Positions 38,128 through 46,626 of a stretch of DNA of 64,000 nucleotides are shown here, piece by piece (the first letter of the stretch is position 1; every line of letters begins with the position of its first letter). A program made the position numbers and the translations under genes. The stretch is from DATENM01 sp045807725 (GTDB lineage Bacteria; Acidobacteriota; Blastocatellia; UBA7656). The notes below the pieces were generated by a model. It was not told the origin of the DNA. It ran no database searches and worked only from the letters and a program-made list of their open reading frames with translations. Where the stretch lies: contig JBJMGV010000065.1 of the NCBI GenBank assembly GCA_045807725.1, positions 1-64,000 of the forward strand. The letters run 5' to 3'.

Positions 38128-39114
38128 TCAGTATTCGACCCACGTGCCGACCTGCCGCTCTTGCGCCTGCCTGTAGAGATAGACGGCTGAAGCAAGGTCT
38201 TCAACAGCGAGGCCGAGCGATTTGAACAGCGTGATCTCTGCGGCGAATGTGCGGCCCGGCTTATTGCCGATCAGTACTTCGCCGATCTCCGCGCGAATAT
38301 GGTCCGGCCCGATTGCGCCGTCTCGCAAAGCCATCAAGTAATCGCCGCTCTCATTCAAAGTTGATTCGCGCCGGTCTACGAAGAGGCTCGCCGCCGCCAT
38401 CGTCGCGCTGTCCACTTCGCGCGCGGCGGGCACACTCGCGCCGACGACGTTCAGGTGCGCGCCCGGCGCGACCCATTCGCGTTGAATGACCGGCTCGCGC
38501 GACGAAGTGGCCGCGACAATCACATCAGCGCCGCGCACGGCGGCTTCGACCGTCTCGACCGCTTCAATAGGAAAGGCGTAGCGCGCCTGCATCGCCTCGG
38601 CAAGACGTTGAGCGTTAGCAAAGCGGCGGCTGACCACACGCGCGCGCTTCAAAGGCCGCACGCAGGCCATCGCTTCAAGGTGCGTGTGTGCCTGCACGCC
38701 TGAGCCGATGATAGCCAGGTCGCTAGCGTCTTCGCGGGCCAGCAACGCGGTAGCAACGCCTGATACAGCGGCTGTGCGAATCGCTGTGATTGCCGACGCG
38801 TTCATCAACGCCATCACTTCGCCGGTTTCACCGCTGAGCAGGATGACGCTGCCCTGATGCGCGTCCAGCCCGCGTGCCGGGTTGTCAGGAAAGACGCCGA
38901 TGACTTTGACGCCATACGCCGCCGGCTCGCTCGCTTTGTGCGCCGGCATCAATCCCAACAATCCTTTCGCGCCGGGCGGCGAGATCACCATACGTAGCGG
39001 CTGCGTCATCTCGCCTCGTGCGAGCGACCGCAGCGCGTCACGCATCAGCCGGATGCAGTCGGCCATCGGCAAGAGGCGTTCGATCTCCTGCTGGTTGAGA
39101 ATCAGCACGCTCAC
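38128..39114 (-). CDS. Ornithine cyclodeaminase / mu-crystallin family protein
   Basis: This 328-residue NAD(P)-binding protein has the family's N-terminal region (ILNQQEIERLLPMADCIRLM) and GLLGLMPAHK. The TAIRTAAVSGVAT segment and the Rossmann motif LAIIGSGVQAHTHLEAMACV follow, then VVGASVPAAREVD. The acidic region FVDRRESTLNESGDYLMAL corresponds to the catalytic Asp area. Members include ornithine cyclodeaminase, archaeal alanine dehydrogenase and ketimine reductases; the substrate cannot be set here. It overlaps lpxA by 4 bases (ATGA), so translation is probably coupled to the lipid A genes, an odd partner for this family. Confidence 0.88.
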   Translation of the reverse strand: MSVLILNQQEIERLLPMADCIRLMRDALRSLARGEMTQPLRMVISPPGAKGLLGLMPAHKASEPAAYGVKVIGVFPDNPARGLDAHQGSVILLSGETGEVMALMNASAITAIRTAAVSGVATALLAREDASDLAIIGSGVQAHTHLEAMACVRPLKRARVVSRRFANAQRLAEAMQARYAFPIEAVETVEAAVRGADVIVAATSSREPVIQREWVAPGAHLNVVGASVPAAREVDSATMAAASLFVDRRESTLNESGDYLMALRDGAIGPDHIRAEIGEVLIGNKPGRTFAAEITLFKSLGLAVEDLASAVYLYRQAQERQVGTWVEY

Positions 39115-39905
39115 TTGGTCACTCCGCGCTCGGACGATTCGATGAAGGCGATCAGGTAATCTATCTCCGTGTGGCCGCCGAGTTCGGCCCGTATGCGCTC
39201 GACCGCCTGCGTGGTGTTGAGCTTTGCGGCCAACAGCAGGTGAAAGGCGTGATCGATGCGGCGGATCATTTCGGATAAAAAGCCCTGCCGCTTAAGTCCG
39301 ATGGTGTTCGGCCCATAACAGCGCGCGTGATTGCCGACGCTGCGCGCATAAGGCAACGCGTCTTTGACGACGACCGACGACGCGCCGATGAAGGCGTACT
39401 TACCGACGCGGCAGAACTGGTGAACACCTGAGAAAGCGCCGAGCGTCGCGTGGTCTTCGACGACAACGTGACCGGCAAGCGCCGCGGAGTTCGAGAAGAT
39501 GACGTGATTGCCGACGTGACAATCGTGCGCGACGTGCGCTTGCGCCATAAACAGATTGTCGGAGCCAATCGAAGTCAGGTTGCCGCCGCCTTCGGTGCCG
39601 CGATGAATCGTCGTGAACTCGCGGAAGACGTTGCGTTGGCCTACGACAAGGCGGCTCGGCTCGCCTTTGTATTTCAAGTCGTGCGGAGCCTGGCCTGCCG
39701 AGACGAATGGAAAGAAGACCGTGCCGCTGCCGAATTCTGAAGGGCCTTCGATCACGCAATGGCTGCCGACGCGCACGCCGTCGTGAAGGATCACATCATC
39801 GCCAATCACCGAATATGGGCCGATGGTGACACCGCTGCCAATCTCGGCTTTCGCGCTGACGATGGCCGTCGGGTGAATGGTTGCGGGCTCGCGCATCGCG
39901 GTCAT
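39111..39905 (-). CDS. lpxA: Acyl-ACP--UDP-N-acetylglucosamine O-acyltransferase LpxA
   Basis: This 264-residue left-handed beta-helix protein has hexapeptide repeats from residue 9 (IHPTAIVSAKAEIGSGVTIG). The sugar-nucleotide segment is APHDLKYKGEPSRLVVGQRN. The active-site part AHVAHDCHVGNHVIF contains the catalytic His, and VHQFCRVGKYAFIGASS follows. It performs the first lipid A step, adding 3-hydroxyacyl from ACP to UDP-GlcNAc. It overlaps fabZ upstream and the cyclodeaminase-family gene downstream by 4 bases each, showing a tight operon. Confidence 0.97.
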   Translation of the reverse strand: MTAMREPATIHPTAIVSAKAEIGSGVTIGPYSVIGDDVILHDGVRVGSHCVIEGPSEFGSGTVFFPFVSAGQAPHDLKYKGEPSRLVVGQRNVFREFTTIHRGTEGGGNLTSIGSDNLFMAQAHVAHDCHVGNHVIFSNSAALAGHVVVEDHATLGAFSGVHQFCRVGKYAFIGASSVVVKDALPYARSVGNHARCYGPNTIGLKRQGFLSEMIRRIDHAFHLLLAAKLNTTQAVERIRAELGGHTEIDYLIAFIESSERGVTK

Positions 39906-40399
39906 TGCTCGACGGGTTTGAAAGCCGCGTGATTGATCTCGCTGCTGCGCTCGACCAGGCTGCGCTCGACCAGCGACGAAGCGATCTCCGCTTCAGCGAC
40001 GAGCTGCCCATCGACAAACGCTTCGCCGCGCAGGCGAATGTAGCGCGGGCGCAGCTTCAGCACCGTCAACTCCATCCGCAGTTGATCGCCGGGCACGACG
40101 GGGCGGCGGAACTTGGCGTTATCGATGCCGGTGAAGAAGACCAGCTTCGATTCGCGGTCGGGCAGCGACGCCAGCATCAAGACGCCGGCAGTCTGCGCCA
40201 TCGCTTCGACGATGAGAACGCCGGGCATAACGGGAGCGCCGGGGAAGTGGCCCTGAAAGAATGGTTCGTTGAGCGTGACGTTCTTGATGCCGATGACGCG
40301 CTTGTGCGGCTCGTATTCGATGATGCGATCAACGAGCAGGAACGGGAAGCGATGTGGCAGAATCGCCTGGATTTGTGTAATGTCGAGTACAGTTTCCAT
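39902..40399 (-). CDS. fabZ: 3-hydroxyacyl-ACP dehydratase FabZ
   Basis: This 165-residue hot-dog-fold enzyme has PHRFPFLLVDRI, H51 in QGHFPGAPVMPGVLIVEAMA and Glu65, the catalytic pair. It dehydrates 3-hydroxyacyl-ACP in fatty acid elongation and so competes with LpxA and LpxD for the same acyl-ACP, which explains the common operon. The C-terminus is about 20 residues longer than usual. It contains SLVERSLVERS, created by a 15-bp tandem duplication at 39946-39975. Stop and start overlap with lpxA. Confidence 0.97.
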   Translation of the reverse strand: METVLDITQIQAILPHRFPFLLVDRIIEYEPHKRVIGIKNVTLNEPFFQGHFPGAPVMPGVLIVEAMAQTAGVLMLASLPDRESKLVFFTGIDNAKFRRPVVPGDQLRMELTVLKLRPRYIRLRGEAFVDGQLVAEAEIASSLVERSLVERSSEINHAAFKPVEQ

Positions 40400-40411
40400 A
40401 ACCCCCTTTGA

Positions 40412-41467
40412 CTATTCAAGGCTCTCATCCGGCTGGGTTCGCGTGGTGATGCCGGCATCGCGGATGACCTGTTCCAGTTGCTTCACGCGGTCTGCGAGTT
40501 CGGGCAGCCTTGAGTATAGCGCATGCCTGCGCCGCCACGCATTGTACTCAAGGGCCGGTATCATTCCGCCCATCAACGCCCCGGCCTTCACATCCTTGGT
40601 AACGACGGCACGCGCCATCAGGACTGCGCCGTCGCCGACCGTGACGTGTTCGACGCTGCCGACCTGCCCGGCAATCACGCAACGCTTGCCGATCTTCGTG
40701 CCGCCCGAAAAGCCCGCCTGCGCGGCGATCACCGTGTCTTCGCCAATCTCGCAGTTGTGGCCGACCTGTATAAGATTATCGAGCTTGACGCCGCGCCGCA
40801 GCACCGTATCGGCAAAGCCGCCGCGATCTATTGCGCAGTTCGCGCCGATCTCGCAATCGTCTTCGATGCGGACGCGGCCTAACTGCAAGAGCCTCACTTG
40901 CCGGCCTTCTTCGTCAGGCACGAAACCGAAGCCATCCGCGCCAATGACCGCGCCGGCGTGAATCGTGACGCGGCTGCCGATCTCTGTGCCGGCATAGATC
41001 GCTACGTTCGCGTAGATCACCGAGTCATCGCCGATGCGGCAGTCGTCACCGATGACGACGCCGGGATACAGCGTCACACGATTGCCGATCCGGCAACGCT
41101 TGCCGATGGTGACGCGCGGGTGAATCGAGAGGTCTTTGCCGAAGGCTGTTCCGTCACCGGCGATGAGGTCGGGGCTGACGCCGAGCGGGACATAAGCGAC
41201 CGCGTGTAATGCTTGAATCACTTGCGCGAAGGCTAGCTTCGGAGAACGCGCGACGAGCAGATTGGCGGTCGCGCCTTCGACCGGCGAGTTGACGATGATC
41301 GCGGTAGCGCGGCACTCGTTAATGCGCGCGCGATACCGCGCATCGGCGGCAAAGCTGATGTCGCCGGCTTCAGCCTGCTCGAACGATTGAGCGCGGCGCA
41401 CGACCGCCTGCGGGTCGCCAATCAATTGCGCCTTGATGATCTCGGCCAGTCGCTCAAGCGTCTGCAT
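40412..41467 (-). CDS. lpxD: UDP-3-O-(3-hydroxyacyl)glucosamine N-acyltransferase LpxD
   Basis: This is 351 residues with an N-terminal substrate-recognition domain (ADARYRARINECRATAIIVN). A left-handed beta helix follows (IHPRVTIGKRCRIGNRVTLY, GADGFGFVPDEEG). The catalytic His is in LIQVGHNCEIGEDTVIAAQA. The C-terminal helix is PELADRVKQLEQVIRDAG. It adds the second 3-hydroxyacyl chain, third step of lipid A synthesis. It is the first gene of the minus-strand cluster, 12 bases before fabZ. The promoter was not clearly identified; the divergent gap to gcvT contains a hairpin element. Confidence 0.97.
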   Translation of the reverse strand: MQTLERLAEIIKAQLIGDPQAVVRRAQSFEQAEAGDISFAADARYRARINECRATAIIVNSPVEGATANLLVARSPKLAFAQVIQALHAVAYVPLGVSPDLIAGDGTAFGKDLSIHPRVTIGKRCRIGNRVTLYPGVVIGDDCRIGDDSVIYANVAIYAGTEIGSRVTIHAGAVIGADGFGFVPDEEGRQVRLLQLGRVRIEDDCEIGANCAIDRGGFADTVLRRGVKLDNLIQVGHNCEIGEDTVIAAQAGFSGGTKIGKRCVIAGQVGSVEHVTVGDGAVLMARAVVTKDVKAGALMGGMIPALEYNAWRRRHALYSRLPELADRVKQLEQVIRDAGITTRTQPDESLE

Positions 41468-41564
41468 GGCTCATCACCTGATGATTGAATAACGCGCTTC
41501 TGAAGAGTGCGGTAACAAGCCTGAAAGTTTCCCAAAAACGCGCACCCGGCGCAAGCAGAGGGAG

Positions 41565-41662
41565 TGGAGGCTAGAGGCTAGAGGCTAGAGACTGGCGGGC
41601 GAGACAGCGCGCTACACGCTTGTTCTTACTAGCCCCTGGCCTCCAGCCTCCAGCCTCTTTTT
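41565..41662. repeat. Composite hairpin element, GAGGCTAGAGGCTA word
   Basis: The left arm (41565-41599) repeats GAGGCTA, and the right arm (41629-41657) carries the complement with some C/T changes, then five T. It lies in the divergent gap between lpxD and gcvT, just upstream of the gcvT promoter. Confidence 0.88.
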
Positions 41663-41670
41663 AGCTCTCC

Positions 41671-41699
41671 TTGACTGTGCAAAAATGGCTGTGTTAGCT
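41671..41699 (+). promoter_or_regulatory. Probable promoter of the gcv operon
   Basis: TTGACT (41671-41676), 17 bases, TTAGCT (41694-41699). The leader to gcvT is only about 40 bases, too short for a glycine riboswitch. Confidence 0.45.
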
Positions 41700-41745
41700 T
41701 GCGAGTTCTCGTTCAGGCAGTTAATCTCGATTATTGGGAAACACC

Positions 41746-42846
41746 ATGCTTAAGCGCACACCGCTCTACGAATCACACATTATCCTGGGCGCGCGAATGG
41801 TCGAATTTGCCGGCTGGGAGATGCCCGTCCAATACAGCGGACCTATCCCCGAACATATGGCCGTGCGCCAATCGGCGGGGCTGTTCGACGTTTCGCATAT
41901 GGGCGAAGTCGAAGTGCGCGGGCCGGACGCGCTGGCCCTCGTGCAACGCCTCACGACCAATGATGTCACCAAGCTTCAAGACAATCAGGTTCAGTATACG
42001 ACGATGACCAACGATGCGGGCGGCATCATCGATGATTTTCTGGTTTATCGCTACAACGAAGACTATTTCCTGCTCGTCGTCAACGCCAGCGGCACGGATG
42101 GTGACTTCGCATGGATCAAGCAGCACTCGAACGGCTTAAACGTCGAAGTGCATAACACCAGCGACGGCTATGGGCTGCTCGCCCTGCAAGGGCCGCGCGC
42201 CGAATTCATCCTGCAACGAATCAGCGACCATATGCTCGACCGCATCCCTTATTATTGGTCGCAGCAGTTGGCTGTCGATGGCGTAGACTGTCGCGTTTCG
42301 CGCACGGGCTACACCGGCGAAGACGGCTTCGAGATTCTCTGCCACGCGGCGGACGCTTTGCACATCTGGAATCGGCTGCTGGTGATTGGCCAAAGCGACG
42401 GCTTGACTCCCTGTGGACTGGCCGCCCGCAATACGCTTCGACTCGAAGCCGCGTTCAGGCTCTACGGCAACGATATGGATCAGACGACGACGCCGCTCGA
42501 AGCCGGGCTGGGCTGGGTCGTCAAGCTCAACAAAGGCGACTTCATCGGGCGCGACGTGATGCAGCGGCAGAAGGCCGAAGGGCTGCGGCGCAAGCTGGTC
42601 GGCTTCGAGGTGCTCGATAAAGCGCCGGCGCGAGACGGCTACCCGGTGATGATCGCGGGTCAGCAGGTCGGCACGGTCGCTTCCGGCAGCTACGCGCCGT
42701 TGCTGAAAAAGAACATAGGTATGCTCTACCTGCCGATTGAGCACACCCGTGTCGGCACAGAATTTTCAGTAGTTATTCGCGGGCGCGAAGTCCCTGCCCG
42801 CGTCGTTGAAACACCCTTCTACAAACGGCAACGTACGTTTGATTAA
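41746..42846 (+). CDS. gcvT: Glycine cleavage system T protein (aminomethyltransferase)
   Basis: This is 366 residues from ATG 41746; a TTG 12 bases upstream is less likely. Family motifs are PLYESHIILGARMVEFAGWE, MPVQYSG, AGLFDVSHMGEVEVRG, RTGYTGEDGFEI, and GLAARNTLRLEAAFRLYGND, the folate and Asp region. It transfers the methylene group from aminomethyl-lipoyl-GcvH to tetrahydrofolate with release of ammonia. It is the first of four gcv genes in order T-H-PA-PB. A hairpin element runs from its stop codon to just before gcvH. Confidence 0.97.
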   Translation: MLKRTPLYESHIILGARMVEFAGWEMPVQYSGPIPEHMAVRQSAGLFDVSHMGEVEVRGPDALALVQRLTTNDVTKLQDNQVQYTTMTNDAGGIIDDFLVYRYNEDYFLLVVNASGTDGDFAWIKQHSNGLNVEVHNTSDGYGLLALQGPRAEFILQRISDHMLDRIPYYWSQQLAVDGVDCRVSRTGYTGEDGFEILCHAADALHIWNRLLVIGQSDGLTPCGLAARNTLRLEAAFRLYGNDMDQTTTPLEAGLGWVVKLNKGDFIGRDVMQRQKAEGLRRKLVGFEVLDKAPARDGYPVMIAGQQVGTVASGSYAPLLKKNIGMLYLPIEHTRVGTEFSVVIRGREVPARVVETPFYKRQRTFD

Positions 42847-42943
42847 TTTCGGATTTTATATTTTGGATTTTGGATTTACAGAATCGGGGTCCGCATCGCC
42901 GCAGGTTCTTTTAATCCAAAATCGAAAATATAAAATCCGAAAT
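42846..42943. repeat. Composite hairpin element, GGATTTT word (gcvT-gcvH gap)
   Basis: Two 31-base arms (42846-42876 and 42913-42943) pair with one mismatch around a 36-base loop. The left arm begins at the last base of the gcvT stop codon and the right arm ends 2 bases before the gcvH ribosome site. Confidence 0.93.
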
Positions 42944-42956
42944 GCGGAGAGAGAAC

Positions 42957-43352
42957 ATGGCAAATACTCCTGAAGACCTCACCTACACGAAGGACCATGA
43001 ATGGGTTCGCGCCGCCGGCGAGCGGGTCACGGTCGGCATCACCGATCACGCGCAGAAGCAACTCGGCGACGTGGTCTACGTCGAACTGCCGCGCGTCGGC
43101 GATAAGTTTGAAAGCCGCGAGCCATTCGGCTCGGTCGAGAGCGTCAAGGCGGTCAGCGAAATCTATATGCCCATCGGCGGCGAGGTGCTCGAAGTCAACA
43201 GCGCGCTCAACGAAGAGCCGGAGAAGGTGAACAGCGATCCTTACGGCGAAGGCTGGATGGTCGTGCTTAAGCCCAGCAACCTGTCTGAGATCGACGCCCT
43301 GTTGACCGCCATCGAGTATGAAGACTACATCAAGGAAGAAGCCTCGGAGTAA
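42957..43352 (+). CDS. gcvH: Glycine cleavage system H protein
   Basis: This is 131 residues from ATG 42957 with GGAGAG at 42946-42951. It is a lipoyl-carrier protein: YTKDHEWVRAAGERVTVGIT, LGDVVYVELPRVGD, and the lipoylated K64 in FGSVESVKAVSEIYMPIGGE. It shuttles the aminomethyl group between GcvP, GcvT and the lipoamide dehydrogenase L-protein (not encoded in the window). gcvPA starts 6 bases after its stop. Confidence 0.98.
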   Translation: MANTPEDLTYTKDHEWVRAAGERVTVGITDHAQKQLGDVVYVELPRVGDKFESREPFGSVESVKAVSEIYMPIGGEVLEVNSALNEEPEKVNSDPYGEGWMVVLKPSNLSEIDALLTAIEYEDYIKEEASE

Positions 43353-43358
43353 GTAGCA

Positions 43359-44690
43359 ATGCGGTATATCCCGAACTCACCCGACGAGCGACAGGCGATG
43401 CTCGACAGCATCGGCTGTGGCCGCATCGAAGAGCTATTTGAACAGATCCCCGAAAACCTCCGATTGAACGAGGCGATAGGCATCGGCCCGGCCTTGAGCG
43501 AGCCGGAACTGATCGCCTACTTCCGCGATCTGGCGGCGGCGAACGCCACTGATTACCAATCGTTTCTCGGCGCGGGCGCGTACTCGCACTTCATCCCGGT
43601 CATCATCGATTCGCTCATCTCGCGCGCCGAATTCTTCACCGCCTACACGCCCTACCAGCCGGAGCTGAGTCAAGGCACGCTGCAATATATCTTCGAGTTT
43701 CAGACGATGGTCTGCCAGTTGACGGGCATGGATGTGGCCAACGCCTCGCTTTACGATGGCTCGACGGGCGTCGCCGAAGCGGTGATGATGGCCAACCGCG
43801 TGACGCGCCGCGACCACTTCATCATCGCCGACACGCTCCACCCGCAGTACCGCGAAGTGACCGAGAGCTACACGCGGCAGCTCGGCCTGACGTTCGACTA
43901 CGCGCCGCACACAGAGGCCGGCACGCTCGACCTGAACGCGCTTCGCATTGATAAGACGACGGCGGCGGTGGTCGTGCAATCGCCGAACTTCTTCGGCAGC
44001 ATCGAAGACCTACAGGCCATCGCCGACGCCGCGCATCAAGCCGGCGCTTTGTTCATCGTCGCCTTCAGCGAAGCGATGAGCCTCGGCGCGCTGAAATCGC
44101 CCGGCGCGTGCGGCGCAGACATCGTTGTCGGCGAGGCGCAATCCTTCGGCATCCCGCTCAGCTTCGGCGGCCCTTACTGCGGTCTGTTTGCGACGAATGA
44201 AAAATTCGTGCGGCAGATGCCGGGCCGTCTGGCCGGCGAAGCGTTCGACCACGATGGGCGGCGCGGCTTCGTGCTTACCTTATCAACTCGCGAGCAACAC
44301 ATCCGCCGCGAAAAAGCGACCTCGAACATCTGCACGAACCAGGGACTGTTCGCGCTGATGACGACGGTCTACCTGGCGACGATGGGCAAGCGCGGCGTGC
44401 AGGAAGTTGCGCATCAGAATATGCAGAAAGCGCACTATGCGGCCTCTGAGATCGCCAGGCTCGACGGCTACAGCCTGCGCTTCGGCGCGCCCTTCTTCAA
44501 CGAGTTCGTCATCACGACGCCGAGGTCGGCGGCTGAAGTCACCTGCGCGATGGCAGGCAAAAAGATACTCGGCGGCGTCCCGCTCGACAGGTATTACCCG
44601 GAGATGAAAGACGCCTTGCTGGTGTGCGTCACTGAGACGGCGAAGCGCGCCGCGATAGATCGATTCGTCGCCGCGCTCGCGGAAGTTTGA
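43359..44690 (+). CDS. gcvPA: Glycine dehydrogenase (decarboxylating) subunit 1
   Basis: This 443-residue N-terminal-half subunit of P-protein is in the split two-subunit form. Motifs are MRYIPNSPDERQAMLDSIG, FLGAGAYSHFIPVIIDSLIS, FFTAYTPYQPELSQGTLQYI, MDVANASLYDGSTGVAEAVM and REQHIRREKATSNICTNQGL. With gcvPB it decarboxylates glycine using PLP. It is translated from ATG 43359, with GGAG overlapping the gcvH stop region as the likely ribosome site. It is separated from gcvPB by a perfect hairpin. Confidence 0.97.
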   Translation: MRYIPNSPDERQAMLDSIGCGRIEELFEQIPENLRLNEAIGIGPALSEPELIAYFRDLAAANATDYQSFLGAGAYSHFIPVIIDSLISRAEFFTAYTPYQPELSQGTLQYIFEFQTMVCQLTGMDVANASLYDGSTGVAEAVMMANRVTRRDHFIIADTLHPQYREVTESYTRQLGLTFDYAPHTEAGTLDLNALRIDKTTAAVVVQSPNFFGSIEDLQAIADAAHQAGALFIVAFSEAMSLGALKSPGACGADIVVGEAQSFGIPLSFGGPYCGLFATNEKFVRQMPGRLAGEAFDHDGRRGFVLTLSTREQHIRREKATSNICTNQGLFALMTTVYLATMGKRGVQEVAHQNMQKAHYAASEIARLDGYSLRFGAPFFNEFVITTPRSAAEVTCAMAGKKILGGVPLDRYYPEMKDALLVCVTETAKRAAIDRFVAALAEV

Positions 44691-44696
44691 TGAGTG

Positions 44697-44763
44697 GCCA
44701 CAGAGGCACAGAGACACGGAGTAAGTTGAAAGAAAAATCTTCGTGTCTCTGTGCCTCTGTGGC
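44697..44763. repeat. Composite hairpin element, CACAGAGG word (gcvPA-gcvPB gap)
   Basis: A 22-bp perfect stem (44697-44718 with 44742-44763) has a 23-base loop inside the gcv operon. It begins 7 bases after the gcvPA stop and ends 14 bases before gcvPB. It lacks a T tract, so it is more likely to stabilise or process RNA than to terminate. Confidence 0.93.
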
Positions 44764-44777
44764 TAATAAATAAAAAG

Positions 44778-46319
44778 ATGAACAACAGTCGAATCAAGAA
44801 AGCAGCCACACACGTCGTTCAGAACGAAGACCTCTTGTTTGAAAGATCGCGGCCCGGTCGCAAGGGCTATTCGATCCCCGCGCTCGACGTGCCAGAGACG
44901 GCAGCGAGCGAGCTGGTTGACGCGCGATTGCTGCGCGACGATGACCTCGAAGGCATGCCTGAGTTGTCTGAAGTTGACGTGATCCGCCACTTCACGCGCA
45001 TCTCGACGTGGAACTATTGCATAGACCACGGCCTCTACCCGCTCGGCTCGTGCACGATGAAATACAACCCGCGCATCAATGAAGCGGTGGCGCGCATCGA
45101 AGGCATCGCCAAACTGCACCCGCTCGTGCCCGCGCCGATGGCGCAAGGCGCGCTCGAAATCATCGCGCGGCTCGAAGACACGCTGGCCCGGATCACCGGC
45201 CTTGCGGCAGTGACGACGCAACCGGCGGCGGGCGCGCAGGGCGAGATGACCGGCATTATGATGATCCGCGCCGCGCTCACCGAACGCGGCAACCCGCGCA
45301 AGAAGGTGCTGATCCCCGATTCGGCGCACGGCACGAATCCGGCGTCGGCGGTCATCTGCGGCTACACGGTCGAAACCGTGCCGACGCTCGCGGACGGCGG
45401 CACAGACATCGAAGCCTTGCGCCGCCTCATGAATGAAGACGTTGCCGCCTTCATGCTGACCAATCCGAATACGCTGGGTAAGTTCGAGCGCAACATTCAG
45501 GAGATTTGTAACATTCTTCACGAAGGCGGCGGCTACGTCTATATGGACGGCGCGAATATGAACGCGCTGGTCGGAGTCGCAAGGCCAGCGGACTTCGGCA
45601 TAGACGTGATGCACCTCAACCTGCATAAGACCTTCTCGACGCCGCACGGCGGCGGCGGGCCTGGGGCCGGGCCTGTGGCAGTGACCGCAGAGCTTGAGCC
45701 TTACCTTCCCTTCCCGCGCGTCACGCGCAATGAGTCAGGCCAACTGTCGCTCGACTTCAATCGCCCGAAGTCAATCGGTCGCGTGCGCGCTTTCCTGGGT
45801 AACTATGGCGTGCTGGTGCGCGCGCTCAGTTACATCCTGACGCACGGCGACACGGGGCTGCGCGAGGCGACTGAAACTGCCGTGCTCAACGCCAACTACA
45901 TCGCCGAGCACTTAAAAGAAGTCTACGACATTCCGTATCCGGGCCGCGTGATGCACGAGGTCATCTTTTCGGATAAGCATCAACAGAAGCATGGCATACG
46001 CAACCTCGACATTGCCAAGCGGCTGATTGATTATGGCTTCTACCCGCCAACGATGTCGTTCCCGCTGGTCGTGCCGGGCGCGCTGATGGTCGAGCCGACC
46101 GAGACCGAAGGCCGCGAAGAACTCGACCTCTTCATTGACGCGATGCGGTCGATTGATGCCGAAGCGGCTGAAAATCCCGACTTTCTCAAACAAGCGCCGC
46201 ATTCGACGAAAGTCGGGCGGCTCGATGAGGTGGCGGCAGCACGCAAGCCCGTCCTGCGCTGGCGGCCCAGGCCGAGCAGCGACACAGACCGCGCCAGAGG
46301 CACGTCTTCGTCAGCTTAG
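44778..46319 (+). CDS. gcvPB: Glycine dehydrogenase (decarboxylating) subunit 2
   Basis: This is 513 residues from ATG 44778 (MNNSRIKKAATHVVQNEDLL); an earlier in-frame ATG lies inside the hairpin element. Motifs are RISTWNYCIDHGLYPLGSCT, MKYNPRINE, GAQGEMTGIMMIRA, PDSAHGTNPASA and MHLNLHKTFSTPHGGGGPGA. The PLP-binding lysine is K284. It forms the active glycine decarboxylase with GcvPA. It is the last gcv gene, and an imperfect hairpin follows at 46328. The C-terminal 30 residues are basic and variable. Confidence 0.97.
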   Translation: MNNSRIKKAATHVVQNEDLLFERSRPGRKGYSIPALDVPETAASELVDARLLRDDDLEGMPELSEVDVIRHFTRISTWNYCIDHGLYPLGSCTMKYNPRINEAVARIEGIAKLHPLVPAPMAQGALEIIARLEDTLARITGLAAVTTQPAAGAQGEMTGIMMIRAALTERGNPRKKVLIPDSAHGTNPASAVICGYTVETVPTLADGGTDIEALRRLMNEDVAAFMLTNPNTLGKFERNIQEICNILHEGGGYVYMDGANMNALVGVARPADFGIDVMHLNLHKTFSTPHGGGGPGAGPVAVTAELEPYLPFPRVTRNESGQLSLDFNRPKSIGRVRAFLGNYGVLVRALSYILTHGDTGLREATETAVLNANYIAEHLKEVYDIPYPGRVMHEVIFSDKHQQKHGIRNLDIAKRLIDYGFYPPTMSFPLVVPGALMVEPTETEGREELDLFIDAMRSIDAEAAENPDFLKQAPHSTKVGRLDEVAAARKPVLRWRPRPSSDTDRARGTSSSA

Positions 46320-46327
46320 AAAGTCAA

Positions 46328-46368
46328 CTGCCCAGACAGAACCGGCTGCGGCCCGCCTGTCCGGGCAG
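46328..46368 (+). terminator. Hairpin after gcvPB
   Basis: A 12-bp stem with one mismatch (CTGCCCAGACAG, 46328-46339 with 46357-46368) lies 8 bases after the stop. There is no T tract, so termination is uncertain. From here to 46626 nothing convincing is seen except a weak promoter-like TTGCGA/TAAACT pair at 46515-46544. Confidence 0.45.
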
Positions 46369-46626
46369 AGCATTGAGCTGGTGATGAGAGGAAACGAGCT
46401 GGCTCTGAAACCATCACGACCGATCAATCCTGCGCTAACCTCCGATGTGCGATGCCTGCCGCACCACCAATGCCGAAGAGCCTATTGCGCCCAATGTGTA
46501 AGGGCATACGCGGATTGCGAAGGGCCGAACCCGTCCGGTAAACTCCTTGGCTTTGATAGCGTGGGCAGTTTGTGACAAAGGAGGACTCTTTCTTTTTTCG
46601 CAGCAAGTTTCTTGAAAGGAAATGTC

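Noticed and set aside
41480..41745. Glycine riboswitch upstream of gcvT
   Set aside because: No glycine aptamer core could be recognised, and the predicted leader is only about 40 bases. The structure present is the GAGGCTA hairpin.
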